From contig CAMZHP010000131.1 in assembly GCA_947306845.1 (NCBI GenBank), positions 1-8,372 on the forward strand: a stretch of 8,372 nucleotides of DNA. The letters are read 5' to 3'. The notes under the pieces are model-generated. The model made no database searches. It had not been told where the DNA came from and saw only the letters and a program-made list of their open reading frames with translations. The translations under genes and the position numbers were made by a program. Source of the stretch: an uncultured Prevotellaceae bacterium. Lineage in GTDB: Bacteria > Bacteroidota > Bacteroidia > Bacteroidales > Bacteroidaceae. Of this stretch, positions 1 to 5,605 are shown piece after piece. Numbering within the stretch: position 1 is the first letter of the stretch; each line of letters begins with the position of its first letter.

Positions 1-50
1 TATGATCCTCGTACCTATGGGAATGAAGAATACTATGTCTGCTCCTGAAT
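1..50 (+). other. Left-edge segment with a broken GH3 reading frame
   Basis: All three plus-strand frames are closed in the first 64 bases: frame 1 stops at 46-48, frame 2 at 62-64 and the GH3 frame (frame 3) at 24-26. Frame 1 reads YDPRTYGNEEYYVCS before its stop. Its GNEEYY stretch could correspond to the MPGNxxxY-like segment that precedes the LSMADVDRN region in GH3 enzymes. The next frame over would then continue at LLNLSMADVD. This suggests one or more small indels around positions 10-48, either a real frameshift or low-quality sequence at a contig end. Confidence 0.5.
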
Positions 51-1466
51 TTGTCCATGGCTGATGTGGACCGCAATGTGCGCCGCATGCTTGAATATAT
101 CGTGAAGACACCGAGCTTCAATAAGTATCCGGCAACCAACAAACCCGACCTCAAGGCCCATGCTGTCATCACTCATGAGACGGCCTGCGAGGGCATTGTA
201 CTCCTCAAGAATGACGGTATCCTTCCGTGGAGGGATGGTGCTATCAAGACCGTCGCATTGTTCGGAGAGAACAGTTATGACTTCCTGCATGGAGGCACAG
301 GCTCTGGTTGTGTGCACCCACCGTATGTAGTAGATTTGCTGGAGGGATTGAAGAATGTGGGCATCGCTTCGACAGAGACCATGACCGACATCTACCATAA
401 GTATATTGAGTTTGCACGTGTCAAGTTCCAGGCAGAGCGCCATCCGGCCAAGTGGTTCCAAATGGACTATTTCGGACAACAGAAATACCCGGAAATCGGT
501 ATCTCTCCCATAGCCATCAACAAGGAGGTGGAAAAAGCGGATGCTGCCATCATCACTATCGGCAGACAGGCAGGAGAGGGCATCGACCGTGATATCAATA
601 CAGAGTTCAACCTCACCGGCGAGGAGCGGGCCTTGATTACAGATGTATGCAACGCCTTCCACGCAGAAGGAAAACCAGTCGTGGTGGTCATCAACTCGGG
701 CAGTGTCATCGAGACGGCCTCTTGGAGCAACTATCCCGATGCCATACTCTGCGCTTGGCAGCCTGGCATGGAGGGCGGCAACTCCATCGCTGACCTTCTG
801 GTCGGAAAAGTGTGTCCATCGGGCAGACTGACCATGACGTGGCCCATCGCTGCCACCGACCATCCCTCAACCAAGAATTTCCCGCTTAACAACGACTATT
901 ATTCTTTGCACAACATGAAGAATGACGGACGTCCGGTTCCGGGTCACGATTTCACTAATCATGATGAGGATATCTACGTGGGTTACCGCTATTTCGACAG
1001 CTTTGGGAAGAATGTGGCTTATCCCTTCGGTTATGGTCTGAGCTACACTTCCTTTGCGTTCTCTAAGCCTATGGTAAAGGCCAAGGGAAAGGAGGCTGTA
1101 GAGGTGAGCGTTACTGTCAAGAACACTGGAAATGTAACGGGCAAGGAGGTGGCACAGGTTTATGTGCAGGCTCCCAAAGGAAGGCTGGAGAAACCAATTC
1201 AGGAACTGAAGGCCTTTGCTAAGACGCGTGACCTGAAACCGGGGGAGAGCCAGACACTGACGATGATTATACCCGTGCGTGACCTCGCTTCGTTTGACGA
1301 GGCCAACTCACAGTGGATCACAGAGGCGGGCACCTATGTCTTCTGCATCGGCCACGACAGCCGCGACATCACTGCCAACGCTACGCTCAAAATCGCAGAG
1401 TACACCGAAAAGACTAGCAATGCCCTCGCTCCACAGCAGCAACTAAAACTGCTGAAACAACAATAG
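51..1466 (+). CDS. Glycoside hydrolase family 3 beta-glycosidase, C-terminal part only
   Basis: This is the C-terminal part of a GH3 enzyme, a retaining glycosidase that removes terminal beta-linked sugars from oligosaccharides, usually in the periplasm. Counting from TTG at 51, the segment SMADVDRNVRRMLEYIV is the usual end of the N-terminal barrel. The GH3 C-terminal alpha/beta sandwich follows (about residues 45-335), with EGIVLLKNDGILPW, GGTGSG (81-86), GRQAGEGIDRD (171-181) and YPFGYGLSYTSF (324-335). A GH3-type FnIII-like domain fills about 350-436. The Glu of the GEG motif (residue 176) is a candidate acid/base by analogy with other GH3 enzymes. The barrel and its nucleophile Asp are not present. 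No real start is visible: TTG 51 and ATG 57 are only the first possible starts in this frame, which has a TGA at 24-26. Family assignment is certain; sugar specificity cannot be read. The stop lies 8 bp from the convergent amrS stop. Confidence 0.93.
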   Translation: MSMADVDRNVRRMLEYIVKTPSFNKYPATNKPDLKAHAVITHETACEGIVLLKNDGILPWRDGAIKTVALFGENSYDFLHGGTGSGCVHPPYVVDLLEGLKNVGIASTETMTDIYHKYIEFARVKFQAERHPAKWFQMDYFGQQKYPEIGISPIAINKEVEKADAAIITIGRQAGEGIDRDINTEFNLTGEERALITDVCNAFHAEGKPVVVVINSGSVIETASWSNYPDAILCAWQPGMEGGNSIADLLVGKVCPSGRLTMTWPIAATDHPSTKNFPLNNDYYSLHNMKNDGRPVPGHDFTNHDEDIYVGYRYFDSFGKNVAYPFGYGLSYTSFAFSKPMVKAKGKEAVEVSVTVKNTGNVTGKEVAQVYVQAPKGRLEKPIQELKAFAKTRDLKPGESQTLTMIIPVRDLASFDEANSQWITEAGTYVFCIGHDSRDITANATLKIAEYTEKTSNALAPQQQLKLLKQQ

Positions 1467-1474
1467 GAATGTCA

Positions 1475-2350
1475 TCATACATTTCCCAGATACACATGGC
1501 TGATACCTTCTTCAAGTGCCGTTTGGCGGGCTTTTCTCAGTGTATTGAGAGGAGTAGGGGAGATATCAGCCATCCGGTATCTGGGAAAGAAACGGCTGAA
1601 GTGTAGAGGAACCTCATTTAAATGGTTGTCGGCCATCCATTTGCACATCCGGCGGATCATGTTCATGTCATCGTTTACACCGGGGATGATAAGGTTGGTT
1701 AGTTCTATCCATACGCCAGCATCCCGCATGGCAAGGATGGTGTCGAGCACCACCGGCAAATGGCCGCCGTTCACTTGTTGATAAATGCTGTCGCTGAACG
1801 ACTTCAGGTCTATGTTGGCTGCATCGATCAGCGGCAGTAGGTCCTTCAGAGGTTCCTCGCACACATAACCGGCCGTCACAAGGATGTTCCATAGGCCGCG
1901 CTCGTGCGCCAGCCGTGCGGTGTCGGCCACATATTCAATATAGGTGAGGGGTTCTGTGTAGGTATAGGCGATGCCGGGACACCGTTTCTCAATGCATAAT
2001 GCCACCACCTGTTCGGGAAGCAACTCGTAATGTCCCACATCGTCGGGCTTCGTTTGTGAGATATCGTAGTTCTGACAGCTCAGACAGCGGAAGTTGCATC
2101 CTGTGCAAGCAATGGATAGACATTCCGTCCCCGGATGAAAATGATATAGGGGCTTTTTCTCAACGGGGTCAATGGCAAGGGCACAAGGACGGCCATAAAC
2201 CTCGCTCACCAATGTCCCTTCCACGTTGCGGCGGCTTTGGCATCGCCCTGTCTGACCATTGGCGATACGGCAATGATGCGGACAAAGTTGGCATTCCACC
2301 TTGTTACCGTCAATTCGCTGGTAATATTTACATTCATTCCTTTTTGCCAT
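1475..2350 (-). CDS. amrS: AmrS-type radical SAM enzyme (AmmeMemoRadiSam system), C-terminally short
   Basis: This is a 291-aa radical SAM protein related to pyruvate formate-lyase activating enzymes. The best match is AmrS, the radical SAM member of the AmmeMemoRadiSam set, whose reaction I do not know. The 4Fe-4S cluster motif CNFRCLSC has Cys at 85, 89 and 92. An N-terminal Cys cluster typical of AmrS lies at C20, C23, C27 and C37. YTYTEP (129-134), DAANIDLKSFSD (176-187) and HFSRFFPRYRMADISPTP (250-267) are further family signatures. I chose ATG 2350 (MAKRNECKYY) over the in-frame ATG at 2392: AAGG lies about 5 nt upstream, and a Bacteroidetes -7 element overlaps the codons of the longer form. 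The protein stops right after VYLGNV, whereas the family usually runs about 40 residues further with a CPxC-type segment. No Memo or AMMECR1 gene is in the window. Family is secure; calling it AmrS rather than a generic PflA-like activase is likely. Confidence 0.87.
   Translation of the reverse strand: MAKRNECKYYQRIDGNKVECQLCPHHCRIANGQTGRCQSRRNVEGTLVSEVYGRPCALAIDPVEKKPLYHFHPGTECLSIACTGCNFRCLSCQNYDISQTKPDDVGHYELLPEQVVALCIEKRCPGIAYTYTEPLTYIEYVADTARLAHERGLWNILVTAGYVCEEPLKDLLPLIDAANIDLKSFSDSIYQQVNGGHLPVVLDTILAMRDAGVWIELTNLIIPGVNDDMNMIRRMCKWMADNHLNEVPLHFSRFFPRYRMADISPTPLNTLRKARQTALEEGISHVYLGNV
1482..1588. repeat. Long imperfect inverted repeat (22 paired bases) at the amrS 3' end
   Basis: The left arm is TTTCCCAGATAC (1482-1493), then AC, then ATGGCTGATA (1496-1505). 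The right arm is TATCAGCCAT (1564-1573), then CCG, then GTATCTGGGAAA (1577-1588). The arms are perfectly complementary over 12 + 10 bases, interrupted only by a 2x3 internal loop. The 58-nt loop can itself fold into GCC-GTTT-GGC (1518-1527) and TCTCA-N6-TGAGA (1535-1550). On the + strand the structure starts 16 nt after the GH3 stop, so it lies in that gene's 3' region. On the - strand it is inside the last amrS codons, ending 4 nt before the stop codon. No T-run follows on either strand, so it is not a classical intrinsic terminator. Confidence 0.8.
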
Positions 2351-2370
2351 AATACCTTTTTTTATGGATA

Positions 2371-2398
2371 CAAAATTAGCTGTTTTTCTCAAAACAAA
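2371..2398 (-). promoter_or_regulatory. Candidate promoter for amrS
   Basis: On the minus strand TAATTTTG (2378-2371) matches the Bacteroidetes -7 consensus TAnnTTTG. A TTTG (2398-2395) lies 16 nt upstream, somewhat closer than the usual 19-21 nt, so the -33 part is weak. Transcription would start near 2365, leaving a short leader of about 15 nt before ATG 2350. Confidence 0.5.
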
Positions 2399-2514
2399 AG
2401 AAGAATAAAGGATAATTGATCTTGCGTTTCACTAGAATGTCTTTTTCTCACTTTTAGACCGACTTCGATGATATGTGCTTTAGCCATACATTTAGGAAAA
2501 GCTTCACACTAGGC

Positions 2515-2545
2515 TTGACGAATTGGAAAATGTTTTGTAACTTTG
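2515..2545 (+). promoter_or_regulatory. Bacteroidetes-type promoter for the lipoprotein/HAD pair
   Basis: TTG at 2515-2517 is followed after exactly 20 nt by TAACTTTG at 2538-2545, a full match to the TAnnTTTG -7 element with the expected spacing. Transcription would begin near 2552, giving a leader of about 31 nt that is A-rich and lacks a clear Shine-Dalgarno site. The region between here and amrS (2400-2514) is AT-rich and I see no other element in it. Confidence 0.75.
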
Positions 2546-2582
2546 CAACACAAAATGCACTTTTATACTAATAAGAACAACA

Positions 2583-3365
2583 ATGAAAAACTTAAGAAGA
2601 ATTGACAAATGGATGGTCATGGTGGCCATTGTCTGTGTGGCATTCCTGACGGGTTGTGGCAAATCCGCCAACGAAGGAGAGAGCGCATCAGACGGGCCGA
2701 ATGATGAAAAGGAAATGACAATGGAATCAGCAGAGGTGCAGGAAGGAAGCGAGTCTGCAGACACGGATGAAAACGTGGAGAGTGGACTCTACGAAATGAC
2801 AAGCAATTGGAAGAAAACACCCATCACCGTCAGCCCCAAGGGTGCCAAAGTCAATATTCAGGACTTCGCTCAGGCTTTTTGCAGCAAGTATGACAGTTAT
2901 GAGCCTAACAAGAAGATGCTGAAATACCTTGCCAACCCCAAGACATACAACAAAGAGGCCGAAGTTTACGATGTCTTTAGCGATGTTAAGAACGGCTATA
3001 TCAGATCCTGTCTTAGAACCGAAATCGACCTTTTCACGAAGATGTGCTATTGGAACCGTAAAAACGGCCATTCGCTGGTAGGAGTTTTCATGATAAACGA
3101 CTCTGAGAATGCCGACCCAGAGAATGTTTTCATGTTCTATGACTATGATCCGAAGACCAACATCATGACTCCCGACAAGGATGTCTGCCAAGTAGTGGAG
3201 AAGGTGGCACTCGACAAAGCCTTTGATGGTTATGCCCTGGAACTCCCCCAAGAAGGAAAGGACATCGAGGTCAAGCTCTATACACCCAATGAACAAGAAT
3301 CCTACGATGTCACGATAAAGACGCTGAAATGGACAGGCAACACCTTCACTTTGGTTGCTGACTAA
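2583..3365 (+). CDS. Putative lipoprotein of unknown function
   Basis: This 260-aa protein has a lipoprotein signal peptide: basic MKNLRR, a hydrophobic stretch (about 11-22) and the lipobox LTGC with the acylated Cys at 25. Residues 31-67 form an acidic low-complexity linker with 14 Asp/Glu and a single Lys, probably a tether. The rest (about 68-260) looks like one folded domain with NGYIRSCLRTE (137-147), CYWNRKNGHSLVGVFMIND (155-173) and a C-terminal strand-rich end (YDVTIKTLKWTGNTFTLVAD). I do not recognise the domain. There is no clear S(D/E)3 surface-export signal right after the Cys, so a periplasm-facing lipoprotein is as likely as a surface one. ATG 2583 is preceded by a good promoter. 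The HAD gene begins 17 nt after the stop, which suggests co-transcription. That it is a real, exported protein is secure; its function is unknown. Confidence 0.88.
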   Translation: MKNLRRIDKWMVMVAIVCVAFLTGCGKSANEGESASDGPNDEKEMTMESAEVQEGSESADTDENVESGLYEMTSNWKKTPITVSPKGAKVNIQDFAQAFCSKYDSYEPNKKMLKYLANPKTYNKEAEVYDVFSDVKNGYIRSCLRTEIDLFTKMCYWNRKNGHSLVGVFMINDSENADPENVFMFYDYDPKTNIMTPDKDVCQVVEKVALDKAFDGYALELPQEGKDIEVKLYTPNEQESYDVTIKTLKWTGNTFTLVAD

Positions 3366-3382
3366 GGCACCGCCTCTTATAT

Positions 3383-4042
3383 ATGAAATACAAACTGATC
3401 ATATTCGATTTCGATGGTACACTGGGTGATACCAGGAAGAATATTGTAACTACTATGCAACTGACGATTGCGGAATTGCAGTTGCAGCAACGCAGTGAGC
3501 GCCAGTGTGCGGCCACCATCGGACTTCCACTGACCGGTTGCTTCAAAGCTTTATTCCCTGACTTGCCACCAGAACTGATTCAACGATGCGCGGACACCTA
3601 CCGGAGTATTTTTGATGAGAAGCTGAGGGACATCATACCACAGGCTTTTCCAGGCGTTGTGGAAACTTTGACGGCTTTGGGAAAACAGGGGGTCACGCTG
3701 ACCATTGCTTCATCGCGCTCAAATGCATCTCTGGTGAGGCTTACCCGAGATATGGGCATTTCTGACGTCATCTTCTTGACGTTGGGCTCCGACGATGTGG
3801 AAAGGGCAAAACCTCATCCTGAGGCTGTTTTGAAAACACTGGACACTACCCACTTCAAGGCCGATGAGGCGCTCGTGGTGGGAGACATGGCAGTGGATAT
3901 CCTGATGGGGGCCAATGCCGGGACGAGGACATGCGGAGTGACATGGGGCAATGGTTCTAGAGAAGAACTGTTGCAGGCGGGCGCAGACTTTATCATCGAT
4001 AAGATGGAGGATCTTCTGCTGTGTAACACATTGTTACCGTGA
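3383..4042 (+). CDS. HAD-superfamily hydrolase, phosphoglycolate phosphatase-like
   Basis: This is a 219-aa cytosolic phosphatase of the haloacid dehalogenase superfamily. All four motifs are present. Motif I is FDFDGTL (8-14), with nucleophile D9 and acid/base D11. Motif II is TIASS (107-111). Motif III is K143 in RAKPHPEAV. Motif IV is GDMAVD (167-172), with the Mg-binding acidic residues. A helical cap lies between motifs I and II (about 17-88) with GLPL at 47-50, typical of the Gph/beta-phosphoglucomutase-like group. The end WGNGSREELLQAGADFIID is also characteristic. The substrate is a small phosphorylated metabolite; phosphoglycolate is only one possibility. It starts 17 nt after the lipoprotein stop with no clear Shine-Dalgarno site, and its last 9 bases overlap the end of the convergent vWA-protein gene. 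Length and motifs indicate an intact enzyme. Confidence 0.92.
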   Translation: MKYKLIIFDFDGTLGDTRKNIVTTMQLTIAELQLQQRSERQCAATIGLPLTGCFKALFPDLPPELIQRCADTYRSIFDEKLRDIIPQAFPGVVETLTALGKQGVTLTIASSRSNASLVRLTRDMGISDVIFLTLGSDDVERAKPHPEAVLKTLDTTHFKADEALVVGDMAVDILMGANAGTRTCGVTWGNGSREELLQAGADFIIDKMEDLLLCNTLLP

Positions 4043-4058
4043 CAGCAGATACCTGCTG
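4016..4058. terminator. Candidate stem-loops at the HAD/vWA convergent junction
   Basis: CTGCTGT (4016-4022) pairs with ACAGCAG (4042-4048). Inside it GTAACA (4023-4028) pairs with TGTTAC (4032-4037) around a CAT loop, giving a 13-bp stem with a 4-nt one-sided bulge. The same CAGCAG (4043-4048) can instead pair with CTGCTG (4053-4058) around a 4-nt loop. The structure covers both stop codons and could slow transcription from both directions. Neither side has a T-run, so calling it a terminator is tentative. Confidence 0.35.
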
Positions 4059-5587
4059 GTTTCAAGTCCATCGGTGGCATCGGTGAGGATGAGTGTAAGG
4101 GTATCTCCCGAAATGCTGCACTCGTTAGAGACCATCTTGCGTTTGTCGCTGTAAATAAGATGAAGCTTGTTGTCGGCATCAACAGACCATGTGAATGGCA
4201 TTCTATAAACCTGTTTGCCATCCTGATAATCTATCTCTAGCCCTGTCCCGTCAGTGGCATCGTCACCGTATAATGAGAATGTCATGGTGGCCGTGCCGGA
4301 AGACTCTACTTTTACTCCCCGCCAGTCATAATAAGATGAATATGCTTCACCATGCCATGTCCCAGCAAGTTGCTGGGCCAACAGCCTTGGTGTCTCTACG
4401 ACAGGCACCTCTATTTCACAGATGTTGCTCGCGAGGCTGCTCAGGCCATGTCCCATGGCATGGACACGGTAATAGTTGGATCCGGTAAATGGTTCGTTGT
4501 CACACCAGATCGTGGATGTCAGGCTGTCGGCCACTTTGGTGAAGTAAGAGTCGGCGGTATGGTTGCGGAAAATACTGTAATGCTCGGCATTCTTCACGGC
4601 ATCCCAGTTGACAATGACATGGTTCTCTGTATCCAAGGCTATCGACACGTTTGTGGGGGGCTTGATGGAAAAATCGGGCGCATGGTTGGCCAAACGGGAG
4701 ATAAAGGCATTGACGTAGGCTTGCAAATCGCTGAAATGCGAACCAAGTGAGCTGGAACAGTCGAGAACGAGCATAATAATTGCTCCTGATGGGTTGGCTG
4801 TGGCATCTTTGTCGTTGCAGACAGTTGGGTGGCAGTGGCTGATGATGCGGTCGGCAATTTCCTGCAAATGGCTTTCCACGGCAGACATGCTGCTTATCTC
4901 AATGGCATTTTCATCAGAAGTGGCCAACTGGCGCAGATTGGATTGGAACTGCGCGTCATCGGTGACATCATCGCCATGCAGGCCCAAGCAATAGGCTGTG
5001 AGTGGGAGACTTTGCACACGAGTCGAACCAATGCGCTGGCTGAGGGCGATGAGATAGTCATTGCCGTCAGGGTATTTTGCCGTCATTTGGGGAGAACCTT
5101 GATCGAGACCATCGGTGAAGGTGATGAGATTGACACTGCTCAGCGGCGTGGAAAATGGATGCTTTGTAAGCATATCAAGCGCTTGGTCCACACTGTAATA
5201 TAGCAGGGAGCCGTCCTCGCGTGTGAGGTGGCTGACAAAATTGCTGTAAAGGGGAGAGGTGCTGTTGGCGAGTATATCGATGGCTTTGGGATACAAAGCC
5301 TTATTGAAACCGATGATTCCGAGGTAGATCAATGGCTCGTCTTCGGGATGATATACGATGATGGTGTCCACAGCGGTAGCAGAAAAACTATCGGTCACTT
5401 TTCCTGAATGCCAGATGTTGATGCGTCGCATGGATAGTTCGGCTCCAGTGATGGTGATGCTGTCGATGTCGCTGGTGAGCAGGCTTCGTGTCACCTGACC
5501 TTCTTGATAAAAGTCGATGAATTTCTGGGCATGGCCTTGCATGGCAATGGCAAACAATGCGGTAAGGATGAGGAGTAGCTTTCTCAT
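4034..5587 (-). CDS. Secreted vWA-like / FnIII / lipocalin-like multidomain protein
   Basis: This is a 517-aa exported protein with signal peptide MRKLLLILTALFAIAMQGHA, cleaved before Q21. Two copies of a motif of the type I-x-(F/I)-(Y/W)-x-x-G-x-V-T-x-S...D-x-I occupy 24-47 and 56-79. Residues 85-250 look like a von Willebrand A fold: strand LIYLGIIGF, helices, strand SVNLITFTDG (151-160), then LTAYCLGLHGDD (196-207). The first strand lacks the DxSxS metal site. A second strand, AIIMLVLDCSSSLG (269-282), carries a canonical DxSxS after the domain. An FnIII domain follows (about 311-395), then a C-terminal beta domain starting LAGTWHGE (407-414) with a lipocalin-like G-x-W. Such proteins usually act in binding or adhesion at the envelope; the ligand is unknown. 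It is the last gene of a leftward operon, 18 nt after the preceding gene, with no clear Shine-Dalgarno site. The order of the metal-site motifs is odd. Confidence 0.85.
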   Translation of the reverse strand: MRKLLLILTALFAIAMQGHAQKFIDFYQEGQVTRSLLTSDIDSITITGAELSMRRINIWHSGKVTDSFSATAVDTIIVYHPEDEPLIYLGIIGFNKALYPKAIDILANSTSPLYSNFVSHLTREDGSLLYYSVDQALDMLTKHPFSTPLSSVNLITFTDGLDQGSPQMTAKYPDGNDYLIALSQRIGSTRVQSLPLTAYCLGLHGDDVTDDAQFQSNLRQLATSDENAIEISSMSAVESHLQEIADRIISHCHPTVCNDKDATANPSGAIIMLVLDCSSSLGSHFSDLQAYVNAFISRLANHAPDFSIKPPTNVSIALDTENHVIVNWDAVKNAEHYSIFRNHTADSYFTKVADSLTSTIWCDNEPFTGSNYYRVHAMGHGLSSLASNICEIEVPVVETPRLLAQQLAGTWHGEAYSSYYDWRGVKVESSGTATMTFSLYGDDATDGTGLEIDYQDGKQVYRMPFTWSVDADNKLHLIYSDKRKMVSNECSISGDTLTLILTDATDGLETSRYLLSR

Positions 5588-5605
5588 GTGTGCAAAATGG
5601 GCTTT

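Noticed and set aside
33..863. A 276-codon open frame on the - strand, antisense to the GH3 gene
   Set aside because: The + strand encodes conserved GH3 sequence throughout; the antisense product shows no family features and no start signals.
2351..2582. Possible small RNA or riboswitch in the divergent intergenic region
   Set aside because: Beyond the two promoter elements I found only a weak 4-bp pairing (GTCT/AGAC near 2440-2460) and no conserved riboswitch-like motif.
2727..3296. A 189-codon minus-strand frame antisense to the lipoprotein
   Set aside because: The + strand frame has a lipobox and a well-spaced promoter; the antisense frame has neither a start site nor a known domain.
4829..5203. 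A 124-codon + strand frame inside the vWA-protein gene
   Set aside because: It is antisense to the vWA-like domain coding sequence and shows no independent coding evidence.
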